DNA of 64,000 nucleotides from JAICUF01 sp038250675 (GTDB lineage Bacteria; Gemmatimonadota; Gemmatimonadetes; Gemmatimonadales; GWC2-71-9): contig JBBSCB010000001.1 in NCBI GenBank assembly GCA_038250675.1, forward strand, positions 62,001 to 126,000, in the 5' to 3' direction. The translations under genes and the position numbers were made by a program. Shown piece by piece: positions 53,963 through 61,862 of this stretch (position 1 is the first letter of the stretch; each line of letters begins with the position of its first letter). The notes beneath the pieces are model-generated. The model searched no databases. It worked only from the letters and a program-made list of their open reading frames with translations, and was not told the origin of the DNA.

Positions 53963-55681
53963 CTAGGCCGGGCGGGCCGGCTTGGCCTTGGCCGCGGGAG
54001 CCGGGGGCGCGGGCGGCATCCGGCGCAGTCGCTCCTGGGCCAGCATCCACTGCTGCGGGATGCTCGCGATGTTGCTGACCGCGTAATACAGATTCAGCCC
54101 CGACGCGAAGTTGAGGAAGATGACCGTCATGAAGATCGGCATGACGTAGGTGGTCATCTGCATCTGCGGATTGGGCGGCATCCCCTTCTGTCCCACCTTG
54201 CTGAGGACCAGCATCGACAGGCCCATCACGATCGGCAGGATGTAGAACGGATCCTTGCTCGCGAGGTCCGGCAGCCAGAGGAACGACGCGCCGCGGAGCT
54301 CAATACTGTACTGGAAGACGACGAACAGCGCCAGCAGGATCGGCATGGGCAGCAGCATGGGCCAGCAACCGCCCATGGGGTTCACCTTGTGTTCGCGATA
54401 CAGCCGGAACATCTCCTTCTGCTGCATCGCGGGATCGTCCTTGTACCGCTCCTGCGCCGCCTTGACCATCGGCTGCACCGCCTGGAGCTGCATATTGGAC
54501 CGCATCGCCTTCTGGTTGAGCGGCCACAGCAGTACCCGCACCAGCAGACCGAACAGAATCAGGCAGACGCCGTAGGCCAGATGCAGGTGTTCGTGCATGG
54601 CCACCAGCATCCAGCGGACCGGCACCGAGAAGAAGCGGATCGCGGTGCGGAAGCCGGGCCAGCCGTACGGGTTCACGTCGTCGAAGTCGTGGCCGATCCG
54701 CGCGAGGAATGGGTGCTCCAGTGGTCCGGCATAGACCGAGTAGGCGAGCGCGCCGCTGGCGGGCACCGGCAGACTGGCCCGCACCAGCGCCGTGACGGGA
54801 TGCTTGCCCGCACCGGTCGGCGCGAGCGCGGTCACCCCGCTCACCCGTCCGGAGGTGGAGGTGGGATCGAACGCGAACAGCCCCTCCACAAAGTACTTGG
54901 ACTTGACGGCCACCCATTCGAACGGCCCGCTCACCACAGCAGGCACACCGGCCTTGAGCCCGGAGAAATCGTTGCGACGCGCCTCGTTGTCCTTCACCAC
55001 GAAGCCGTTTGAGCGCGCGTTCTGCGCCGAATCGGCCTCGGCGTTGCGGATGCCTGTGCCCAGGCTCACCAGGGCCAGTCCGCCGTTGGGGCCGAGCCCG
55101 CTGACGCGGCCGCTCACGTCGATCTGGTAGTCGGGTTTGAACGCGTAGGTGAGCTCGACGCTGTAGCCCCCGCGCGATCCGGTGAACGTCACCACCGGCG
55201 ACGGGCCGTCGACCGTGACGCTGGTGACCGACGGCGTGAGGGTCCAGTCGCTGAGCCGGACGGTGTCGCCGCCGCCGACGAGTGCCAGGCCGAGGAGCGC
55301 ATCACCCGCACGGATGAGCTCGACCGGCGCGCCATGATCGGCGGGTGCGAGCGACTTGTAGTTGGTGAGGCGGGCGGAGATGAGCTGGCCGCCGCGGGTG
55401 CTGATGTCGTAACTGTAGCGCGGCGCGATGACGTGGACTGTGTCGGCCGGCTCGGCGCCGGTGCCGGCGCCGACCGGGGCCATCGCCGTGGTGTCAGGGG
55501 CGCGGGACGGCGGCGTGGCGGCGACCGAATCGGCCGGCGGCGGCGCGACCGGCGAGGGTCCCCCCGAGGTGACGACGGGTGCGGCGGGAGCCGCAGGTCG
55601 CTGCGTCTTCCTGATGAGGAAGGCCGGGGCGATGGCGATCACCATCATCAGCAGAATCGCCCAGATCGTACGACGTTCCAT
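53963..55681 (-). CDS. yidC: Membrane protein insertase YidC
   Basis: A 572-residue Gram-negative-type YidC. An N-terminal transmembrane segment (IWAILLMMVIAIAPAFLI) leads to a Pro- and Ala-rich stretch and a large periplasmic beta-sandwich (about 85-340; SYDISTRGGQLISARLTNYKS), then the five-helix insertase core with the hydrophilic groove region (LLVRVLLWPLNQKAMRSNMQLQ ... PMGGCWPMLLPMPILLALFVV ... FASGLNLYYAVSNIASIPQQW). The Arg in LNQKAMRSN is the conserved groove residue. It inserts proteins with SecYEG or alone. A large periplasmic domain supports a diderm cell envelope. It lies between yidD and mnmE in the standard order. Confidence 0.97.
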   Translation of the reverse strand: MERRTIWAILLMMVIAIAPAFLIRKTQRPAAPAAPVVTSGGPSPVAPPPADSVAATPPSRAPDTTAMAPVGAGTGAEPADTVHVIAPRYSYDISTRGGQLISARLTNYKSLAPADHGAPVELIRAGDALLGLALVGGGDTVRLSDWTLTPSVTSVTVDGPSPVVTFTGSRGGYSVELTYAFKPDYQIDVSGRVSGLGPNGGLALVSLGTGIRNAEADSAQNARSNGFVVKDNEARRNDFSGLKAGVPAVVSGPFEWVAVKSKYFVEGLFAFDPTSTSGRVSGVTALAPTGAGKHPVTALVRASLPVPASGALAYSVYAGPLEHPFLARIGHDFDDVNPYGWPGFRTAIRFFSVPVRWMLVAMHEHLHLAYGVCLILFGLLVRVLLWPLNQKAMRSNMQLQAVQPMVKAAQERYKDDPAMQQKEMFRLYREHKVNPMGGCWPMLLPMPILLALFVVFQYSIELRGASFLWLPDLASKDPFYILPIVMGLSMLVLSKVGQKGMPPNPQMQMTTYVMPIFMTVIFLNFASGLNLYYAVSNIASIPQQWMLAQERLRRMPPAPPAPAAKAKPARPA

Positions 55682-55700
55682 GGTCTCTCAGATCACCACG

Positions 55701-55931
55701 TCAGGGAACCGGGTCGACGCCGCCCGGATGAAACGGGTGGCATCGGGCGAGGCGCCGGAGCGCGAGCCACGAGCCCCGGAGCACTCCGTACCGGGTGACC
55801 GCCTCGAGCGCGTATTGGGAGCAGGACGGCGTGAAGCGGCACGACGGCGGCAGCGCCGGCGAGATGAAGCGCCGGTAGCCGCGGATGGGCAGCGCGAGCA
55901 GGCGGCGAGGCAGTCGGGCGAGCGGCGGCAT
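55701..55931 (-). CDS. yidD: Membrane protein insertion efficiency factor YidD
   Basis: A 76-residue protein starting MPPLARLPRRLLALPIRGYR then RFISPALPPSCRFTPSCSQYALEAVTRYG, with the three family cysteines and the C-terminal RCHPFHPGGVDPVP. The ATG is 1 nt after the RnpA stop (TGAGATG). It is a small peripheral membrane protein that helps YidC-dependent insertion. Confidence 0.95.
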   Translation of the reverse strand: MPPLARLPRRLLALPIRGYRRFISPALPPSCRFTPSCSQYALEAVTRYGVLRGSWLALRRLARCHPFHPGGVDPVP

Positions 55932-55932
55932 C

Positions 55933-56370
55933 TCACGACGCGGGAAGGGTGGCGTCGCGCCAGGCGCGCAACTGTCCTTCGAGGGCGGCGAACGAGGCGG
56001 CGTACGCCTCGCGTCGGGCCCGGATGACAAGATCCCATGCCGGCTGCACCGGCCGCACGTCCCGGCGCCAGATTTCCTTCAGCCGACGGCGGAGAAGATT
56101 GCGGGCCACCGCGGTGCACTGGAACCGGGGTACGATCAGTCCCATGCGCGGCTGGCCCGTTGTGTTGTCGACCCAGATCATTTCCAGATGCTCGGTCCGG
56201 CGCCGCCGGCCGGTATTGAGGCAGCGACGGATATCGGACGCCCGCGCGAGCCGGTTGGCCCGCGTCAGGCGTTCCGCTGGCGTCAGGAACCCCCGTGCTT
56301 CGACGGGATCGAGACGACGAGCTGCTTGCGCCCCTTCTTGCGGCGGCGCGAGAGTACCGCGCGGCCCCAT
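55933..56370 (-). CDS. rnpA: Ribonuclease P protein component, overlapping rpmH in another frame
   Basis: The conserved RnpA part runs from LTRANRLARASDIRRCLNTG (about 56268) through RFQCTAVARNLLRRRLKEIWRR, the RNR-type RNA-binding motif, to the stop at 55933. It would be about 111 residues if it began at the CTG 56268, which is the normal family position but not a standard start codon. The nearest conventional in-frame start is the ATG at 56370, inside rpmH; the next is the GTG at 56451, 7 nt upstream of the rpmH ATG. From 56451 the frame is fully open through rpmH (172 residues). The coordinates given use 56370. RnpA binds the RNase P RNA encoded at 62811-63210 and helps process tRNA 5' ends. 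Confidence 0.88.
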   Translation of the reverse strand: MGPRGTLAPPQEGAQAARRLDPVEARGFLTPAERLTRANRLARASDIRRCLNTGRRRRTEHLEMIWVDNTTGQPRMGLIVPRFQCTAVARNLLRRRLKEIWRRDVRPVQPAWDLVIRARREAYAASFAALEGQLRAWRDATLPAS

Positions 56371-56444
56371 CGGGTGGCCATGCGGGCGCGGAATCCATGC
56401 TTGGCGATCCGGCGCTTGTTGCGCGGACGATACGACGGCTTCAT
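56283..56444 (-). CDS. rpmH: 50S ribosomal protein L34
   Basis: A 53-residue protein, MKPSYRPRNKRRIAKHGFRA..., ending KHGGS: short, highly basic and unmistakably L34. AGGAG lies 9 nt before the ATG at 56444. Its whole coding sequence is inside the open rnpA frame. It is the first gene of the rpmH-rnpA-yidD-yidC-mnmE series, pointing away from dnaA. Confidence 0.97.
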   Translation of the reverse strand: MKPSYRPRNKRRIAKHGFRARMATRWGRAVLSRRRKKGRKQLVVSIPSKHGGS

Positions 56445-56607
56445 CGGTCACAACTCCTGAAGTAAGCCCGGGAACGTAGCCGGAGACGGGAGGCCGGTCA
56501 AGGCGCGGACGCCCGTGCGTCGCGTCGCCGCGGGCAATGACGGCCTTGCGCGCGTGCACCCGTTTTGCCCGTCAGTCAAGTGCGTGCCGTGATGACTTTT
56601 TCGTGAT

Positions 56608-56636
56608 TTGACTTTTCCACACCGCGTCCGTAACAT
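56608..56636 (+). promoter_or_regulatory. dnaA promoter with an overlapping DnaA-box-like sequence
   Basis: TTGACT (56608-56613) and TAACAT (56631-56636) are exactly 17 nt apart, a strong match to sigma-70. TTTTCCACA (56613-56621), one mismatch from the DnaA box, lies inside the spacer, so DnaA bound there would block its own promoter. The predicted leader is about 35 nt. The rest of the 232-bp gap to rpmH must hold the rpmH promoter; none was clearly assigned. Confidence 0.7.
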
Positions 56637-56676
56637 CGTCTGCCCTTGGATTACCCCTACCGAATTTCGAGCGTAG

Positions 56677-58053
56677 ATGCAGCTGTCCGCAAAAGAAGTA
56701 TGGAAGCGCATCCTGGATGAGGCGCATCGCGAACTTCCGGACCACACGATCCGAACGTGGCTCGAGCCGACCGAAGCGATCGCCCTCGACGAGGGCCGCC
56801 TGATCATCGGTGCCCCCGACCAGTTCGCCGTCGAGTGGAACGAGTCGAAGCACGCCGCGATCCTGTCACGCCTGGCCACGCCGGTGATCGGTCAGGAGAC
56901 GGCGGTGGTGTTCCGCGTCCAGGAGGACCGCCAGAAGCGGCCCCAGATGGATTTTTTCGTGGCACCCGCCGCCACGCCCGCGGTCACGGCCGTCAACCCC
57001 AGCACCCAGCCGCTCAACGAGCGCTACACCTTCGACACCTTCGTCATCGGCAAGTCCAACGAGCTGGCGGCCGCGGCCGCCCATGCCGTCGCGGAGACGC
57101 CGGGCAAGACCTATAACCCGCTCTTCATCTACGGCGCCACCGGGCTGGGCAAGACCCACCTGATGCAGGCCATTGCGCACGCGGTCTGCCACCACAACCC
57201 CACCACCCGGGTGCTGTACGTGGGCGCCGAGCAGTTCATCAACGAGGTCATCGAGAGCATCCACGGCCGGACTATGCCGGAATTCCGGCGCCGCTACCGG
57301 GCCGACGTGGATCTCTTTCTGGTGGACGACGTGCATTTCCTCGAAGGCAAGGAAATGACGCAGGAGGAGTTCTTCCATACGTTTAATGCGTTGTACGAAG
57401 GCAACAAGCAGATCGTCCTGACCTCCGACCGCCCGCCCAAGGAGATCCCGGGGCTCGAATCCCGGCTGGTCAGCCGCTTTGAGTGGGGCATGGTGGCGGA
57501 CATCGGGCAGCCGGACCTGGAGCACCGCATCGCGATCCTGCGGAAAAAGCAGGAGCAGGACCACCTCGAGACGACGATTCCCGACGACGTGCTCCGGTTC
57601 ATCGCCGAGCACGTGCGTTCCAGTGTGCGCGAGCTGGAGGGCTGTATCATCAAGCTGCTGCTCTTTGCCTCGCTCAAGCACAAGGAGATCTCGATCGAGT
57701 TGGCGCGCGAGGCGCTCTCGGACAAGATCCGGCCAGGGGAAGACTCGAACGAGCCCAAGCCGCTGCCAACCATCAACAAGGTCCAGGAAGTGGTGGCCCG
57801 CCGGTGGGGGGTCACGCCGGAGGGGCTCCGGAGCAAGGCGCGGATCAAGACCCTGACCGTGCCGCGCCAGATCGCGATGTATCTGGCGCGCGATCTCCTG
57901 CAGATGCAACTGGTGGAAATCGGCCAGGCGTTTGGCGGGCGGGACCACTCGACGGTGATCCACAGCGTGGACAAGGTGCAGCAGCAGATGACCCGCGATC
58001 GCGCCTTCCGCGACCGCATCGATCACGCACGCCAAGAACTTTGCGCGGAGTAA
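56677..58053 (+). CDS. dnaA: Chromosomal replication initiator DnaA
   Basis: The 458-residue initiator has all four regions: domain I (VWKRILDEAHRELPDHTIRTWLEPT), a short linker, the AAA+ domain III with Walker A GATGLGKTH (about residue 152), Walker B LFLVDDVHF (about 213) and the initiator-specific motif, and domain IV with the DNA-binding signature GGRDHSTVIHSVDKV near the C-terminus. The next gene is dnaN after 243 bp containing the probable origin. Confidence 0.98.
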   Translation: MQLSAKEVWKRILDEAHRELPDHTIRTWLEPTEAIALDEGRLIIGAPDQFAVEWNESKHAAILSRLATPVIGQETAVVFRVQEDRQKRPQMDFFVAPAATPAVTAVNPSTQPLNERYTFDTFVIGKSNELAAAAAHAVAETPGKTYNPLFIYGATGLGKTHLMQAIAHAVCHHNPTTRVLYVGAEQFINEVIESIHGRTMPEFRRRYRADVDLFLVDDVHFLEGKEMTQEEFFHTFNALYEGNKQIVLTSDRPPKEIPGLESRLVSRFEWGMVADIGQPDLEHRIAILRKKQEQDHLETTIPDDVLRFIAEHVRSSVRELEGCIIKLLLFASLKHKEISIELAREALSDKIRPGEDSNEPKPLPTINKVQEVVARRWGVTPEGLRSKARIKTLTVPRQIAMYLARDLLQMQLVEIGQAFGGRDHSTVIHSVDKVQQQMTRDRAFRDRIDHARQELCAE

Positions 58054-58296
58054 TCCAGAGGATTACCCACGGCGTGGATTGTCGGTGTGTGGGGACTCTG
58101 GATATGGGTGGAGAGTCGGGGACAAACCGGGTACTCTTCCGCACGCCGCACAACGTATCGACAGTGCGTAAATCGGGTAACGTGTTCGGATACCGGTTCG
58201 TTGCGGCGCCGATCCACATTTCCAGACCCTCTACTGCTACTGCTAGTTATTTAAATTAGGAAAGTAGTCTCTGTTTCTAGCCGCCCGAGGAGACCG
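58054..58296 (+). other. oriC: Probable oriC between dnaA and dnaN with a basal unwinding-type arrangement
   Basis: In order: TTACCCACG (about 58064), several GGATT/GTGG-containing weak boxes to about 58110, then, near the right side, CGATCCACA (58210-58218; 7 of 9 with the DnaA box), a GC-richer stretch with CCAGACCCT (58222-58230), the triplet run CTACTGCTACTGCTAG (58231-58246) and an AT-rich TTATTTAAATTA (58247-58258). On the lower strand the triplet run reads 3'-GAT-GAC-GAT-GAC-GAT, similar to DnaA-trios, and the order DnaA box, GC stretch, trios, AT-rich is that of the basal unwinding system. The dnaN Shine-Dalgarno (GAGGAG) is at 58287-58292. Confidence 0.65.
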
Positions 58297-59412
58297 ATGA
58301 AGTTCACGATCACGCGGGAGCAGCTCCAGGAAGGGCTTGTCGCCGTCGCGGCCAGTGTACCGGCCAAGACGACGCTTCCGGTGCTGTCCAACATCCTGCT
58401 CGAGGCGACGAAGGACGGCATCCGGCTCTCCGGCACCGACCTCGATATCGCGGTGAGCACTACCGTGAGCGCATCGATCGATCAGGAGGGCGCCATCACG
58501 CTGCCGGCGCGCAAGCTGGTCGAGATCGTGCGAGAGTTGCCCAGCACGGCCATCCGGATGACTGCATCGGGTGAACAGCGGGTGACGATCGAGTGCGGCC
58601 GCTCCCGCTTCAAGCTGCTGGGACTGCCGCGCGAGGAATTCCCCGCCTTTCCGGCCGTCAAGTTCGACAGCTCGTGGCGCACCTCGTCCAGCGATCTCCA
58701 GAAACTCATTGGCCATGTGGCGTTTGCGGCCAGCACCGAGGAAAGCCGGCCGATTCTGAACGGCGTGCTCTGGGAGCTGCGGCCTGAGCGGATGCGCATG
58801 GTGGCGACCAACGGCCACCGGCTGGCCCGGATGGACGTGCCGTCGGCCGCCACCGGCGGCTCGAGTCAGGCCGATCTCATCGTCCCACCGAAGGCGCTGG
58901 AGCAGATTCGGCGGCTCTTCGGATCGGATGAGCAGGTCGAGATCGCCCGGAGTGAAAACCACCTGGGCTTCCGCTCCGAGAAGACCCAGATCTTCACCCG
59001 GCTCATCGAGGGGCCATACCCCAACTACGAGCAGGTGATCCCGCGGGACAACGACAAGACCGCCACCGCGGACAAGGCGGCGCTCACCAGCGCGCTCCGC
59101 CGCATGAGCATCGTGGCCAGCGACCAGACCCACCGGATCCGGATGGCCTTTGCCAGCGGCTCCTGCAAGCTGTCGGTGCAGACGCCGGACCTGGGCGAGG
59201 CGCAGGAAGAGGTGACGGTGAGCTACGAGGGTGATCCGCTTGAGATCGGCTTCAACGCGGCATACATGCTGGAGATTCTCAAGTACATGCCGACGGACGA
59301 GGTCCGCATGACATTCAAGGCCCCCGAACGCGCCGCCACCTGCGAGCCGGTCGGCTGGGACGATCCCGCCAGCTTCCTCGCCCTGGTCATGCCGCTGCGC
59401 CTCGTAGATTGA
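58297..59412 (+). CDS. dnaN: DNA polymerase III beta subunit (sliding clamp)
   Basis: The 371-residue clamp has three similar domains; MKFTITREQLQEGLVAVAAS opens domain I, TLPVLSNILLEA and SAEE-like TEESRPILNGVLWEL domains I and II, and the C-terminal LVMPLRL binds the clamp-loader or polymerase peptide. GAGGAG lies before the ATG. It is next to dnaA across the origin, as in most bacteria. Confidence 0.98.
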   Translation: MKFTITREQLQEGLVAVAASVPAKTTLPVLSNILLEATKDGIRLSGTDLDIAVSTTVSASIDQEGAITLPARKLVEIVRELPSTAIRMTASGEQRVTIECGRSRFKLLGLPREEFPAFPAVKFDSSWRTSSSDLQKLIGHVAFAASTEESRPILNGVLWELRPERMRMVATNGHRLARMDVPSAATGGSSQADLIVPPKALEQIRRLFGSDEQVEIARSENHLGFRSEKTQIFTRLIEGPYPNYEQVIPRDNDKTATADKAALTSALRRMSIVASDQTHRIRMAFASGSCKLSVQTPDLGEAQEEVTVSYEGDPLEIGFNAAYMLEILKYMPTDEVRMTFKAPERAATCEPVGWDDPASFLALVMPLRLVD

Positions 59413-59506
59413 GGCGCCGCCGTGTCGGCTGCGTCACAGCGCCGGCGCGTCGCAGGTCCCATATTCGCTCATTCCACGGTAATTTCAGCAACGGAGGACT
59501 AGCGAT

Positions 59507-60100
59507 ATGGTCAAGAACGAGAATGACATAGAGGATCTCGAGGTGGCCGCGCCGGGCCATGGCGGCCGTGCCGCGGTTGTCACGACCGCCATCGTGGCTG
59601 CCGCCGTTGGCGCCGGCGTCGCCATGCTGTTTGCCCCCGAAAAGGGGAGCAAGACCCGCCGCAAGCTGGGCAAGCAGTTCCGCAAGCTCGAGCTTCGCAA
59701 GCAACTGGAGGAGTTGGAGTTGGGCCGCTACGCCGCCTCGGTGGGCAGCGGAGCATCCGAGGGCTGGAACAAGCTCCGGAAGGAAGGCAGGAAGCGGCTC
59801 CGCCGCGAGCGGCACGGTCCGCTGGACCGTCCGATGTTTGCGCTCCTGGGCACGCTGGCCGGTGCGGCCGTGGCGGTGCTGCTGGCGCCCGAAGCGGGGT
59901 CGGAGACGCGCGAGCGGATCAGCCGCAAGTTCAACGACCTCAAGTCTGATGCGTCCACCCGCTGGCAGGAGCACCGGGCTGCGCGCGGCAACCGGCCCGA
60001 CACCAACGGCGGCTCGGACCGCTTCCGCCAGCGTGACGAGGATCGCGACAACGTCCGCACGGTGCAGGAGCTGGGACGCGAGGGCAGCGACGTCTTTTGA
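59507..60100 (+). CDS. YtxH-like membrane protein with a duplicated anchor motif
   Basis: A 197-residue protein with two copies of the YtxH signature, GAGVAMLFAPEKGSKTRRKL (about 36-55) and GAAVAVLLAPEAGSETRERI (about 121-140), each a short hydrophobic segment followed by APExGxxTR. The rest is charged and helical, and the tail is hydrophilic. YtxH proteins are small general-stress proteins of unknown activity. GGAGGA lies 8 nt before the ATG. It converges on mtgA, 7 nt away. Confidence 0.8.
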   Translation: MVKNENDIEDLEVAAPGHGGRAAVVTTAIVAAAVGAGVAMLFAPEKGSKTRRKLGKQFRKLELRKQLEELELGRYAASVGSGASEGWNKLRKEGRKRLRRERHGPLDRPMFALLGTLAGAAVAVLLAPEAGSETRERISRKFNDLKSDASTRWQEHRAARGNRPDTNGGSDRFRQRDEDRDNVRTVQELGREGSDVF

Positions 60101-60107
60101 GTCGCAG

Positions 60108-60965
60108 CTAGGGCTCGGAGTCCGGTGGCAGCGTTTCCACCGGCGCCCGCATCGAGTCGAGCAGCGAATCGAGTCCGGGTGATCGCTCGATCACCTTCGG
60201 CACCTCGAGCCGCTCTCCACCCATGCGGCGCAGAATGAGGTTCTGCCGCCACCGCATCCGTCCCGGGCGGTAGGCGGGGTTGGACAGCAGCGGAAACGGC
60301 AGCGAGCCCGCCAGGGCCGCTGCCTGCGATCGTGTCAGCGCTGCGGCGGGTCGGCTGAAGTAGAGCCGGCTCGCCGCTTCCACACCCCACACCCCGTCTC
60401 CCAATTCGACCACATTGAGATAGAGCTCCAGGATGCGGCGCTTGCCCAGCGCCGCCTCGAGCCGGAACGCCGTCACCGCCTCCTTCAGCTTGCGGAGCGG
60501 ATTGCGCGACGGCGAGAGATAGAGATTCTTGGCGAGCTGCTGGGTGATGGTGCTGGCGCCGCGCAACTCGTCGCGCCGGTTCCAGGCGCGGCTCAGCGAG
60601 CGCGTCACCGCCATGACGTCGCCCGGGCGGCTCCATGTGAAGGTCGGACGCCGGTAACCCAGGGCCCGGCGAATCTCGACGAAATCCAGCCCAGGATGAG
60701 TCCAGAAGCGCGTGTCCTCGCCGATGAGTGCCGCCTGCACCAATGCCGGCGCGATCGAATCGAGGGGGACAGGCTGGTAACGGATGGCCGGGGCGCCGCC
60801 ATCGCGCTCGGCGGCCCGCATCGCCATGAAGGCGGTACGGGCCGGCCAGTGGGTGTGGTACCAGAGGGGCGGCGGCCACACCGCCAGCAGCCAGAGCACG
60901 AAGAGGGCGCCGGCGGCGAGCAGCCCCAGAACGATGCGGCGAACCGGCGAGCGCCCGGCGGGCAC
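60108..60965 (-). CDS. mtgA: Monofunctional biosynthetic peptidoglycan transglycosylase
   Basis: A 285-residue protein with one N-terminal membrane anchor (about 10-28) and a GT51 domain. The catalytic Glu is in ALIGEDTRFWTHPG; GASTITQQLAKNLYLSPSRN and KRRILELYLNVVELGDGVWGVE are the other family motifs. No transpeptidase domain follows. It polymerises lipid II glycan at the inner membrane's periplasmic face. The GTG at 60965 starts 4 nt after the stop of the upstream lipoprotein-like gene. Confidence 0.95.
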   Translation of the reverse strand: MPAGRSPVRRIVLGLLAAGALFVLWLLAVWPPPLWYHTHWPARTAFMAMRAAERDGGAPAIRYQPVPLDSIAPALVQAALIGEDTRFWTHPGLDFVEIRRALGYRRPTFTWSRPGDVMAVTRSLSRAWNRRDELRGASTITQQLAKNLYLSPSRNPLRKLKEAVTAFRLEAALGKRRILELYLNVVELGDGVWGVEAASRLYFSRPAAALTRSQAAALAGSLPFPLLSNPAYRPGRMRWRQNLILRRMGGERLEVPKVIERSPGLDSLLDSMRAPVETLPPDSEP

Positions 60966-60969
60966 CGCG

Positions 60970-61842
60970 CTAGCGGCCGGCCGAGAGCAGCTTCACGCTG
61001 AACGTGGCGGTCTGCCTGACCGGGAGCGACTGGCCCATGGCGGGGATCGTGACCGTCATGTCGCTCAGTTCGTTGCCTTCGGCGCCGGCGAGTATGCCGC
61101 TGGTGGCCAGGTAGGCGGTGACCCGCCTGGTGCCGGTGGCCTGCACCTCTACCGCCTGCCCAAACTGGCTGCCTCCGCCCGAGCGGGTAAAGGTGGCACT
61201 GCTCTCGATCTGCAGCGCCTGGCGGCCGGCATGCGGCACCTGACCCAGGGCTCGCGATGTCGTGACGGCGTGCTCCTTTACGTCGAATGCCTCCGCCCGG
61301 AGCGCCGTTTGACTGGTGTCCACCCAGTCGGCACCCGCTCGGGCGCCGCCCGGCGGCAGCACCGGAAAGATCGTGGGGACCATGCTGCGGAACTGCTCGC
61401 CAACGACGCTCACGCGGTCGGCGGTGAGCGGGCCGAGGCGGCCGGCTGCGCTGAAGGTCCCGGTCCAGCGGGTGCCGCGTACGCTGTCGAGCGCGTCGGC
61501 GGTGGCGACCGGCCCATCCACCGTCATCGAGTCGAGCGTGATGGTGATTCGGAGCGGGGTGCCCGCCGTTGCCGACACGGTGAAGTTCGCGACGCGGCCG
61601 AGGGTGCGGGTCTGGCTCTGGCCATCGGGCAGCCGAACCACCACGCTGTCGTGGCGCTCGAGGACGTAGCTCAGCGGCCCGGTGGGCTGATAGGCAAACG
61701 GTGCGCCACGGCCCGTCGCAGGACGGCCAACCGGTTCAGCGGCGGTGCCGGGTGCGGGTGAGGCCGGGGACGGACCGGATCCGGCGGAAGCACAGGCGAA
61801 GCTGGCGGCACAGAGGGCCGCGAAGAGTCGGAATGAAGTCAT
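60970..61842 (-). CDS. Predicted lipoprotein of unknown function, related to the next gene
   Basis: A 290-residue protein, MTSFRLFAALCAASFACAS, with a lipobox-like SFAC at residue 17 and a Pro-rich linker. The mature part is beta-rich (SYVLERHDSVVVRLPDGQSQ; SMTVDGPVATADALDSV; WVDTSQTALR). It shares the same order of segments and the same ending pattern (MTVTIPAMGQSLPVRQTATF) as the protein encoded at 61863-62633, so the two look like divergent paralogues. It precedes mtgA by 4 nt. Function is unknown. Confidence 0.7.
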   Translation of the reverse strand: MTSFRLFAALCAASFACASAGSGPSPASPAPGTAAEPVGRPATGRGAPFAYQPTGPLSYVLERHDSVVVRLPDGQSQTRTLGRVANFTVSATAGTPLRITITLDSMTVDGPVATADALDSVRGTRWTGTFSAAGRLGPLTADRVSVVGEQFRSMVPTIFPVLPPGGARAGADWVDTSQTALRAEAFDVKEHAVTTSRALGQVPHAGRQALQIESSATFTRSGGGSQFGQAVEVQATGTRRVTAYLATSGILAGAEGNELSDMTVTIPAMGQSLPVRQTATFSVKLLSAGR

Positions 61843-61862
61843 TCGGGAATGCTCGCCGGGCG

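Noticed and set aside
52553..55012. An 819-codon open frame on the plus strand across mnmE and yidC
   Set aside because: Antisense to two confidently identified genes; no protein family features.
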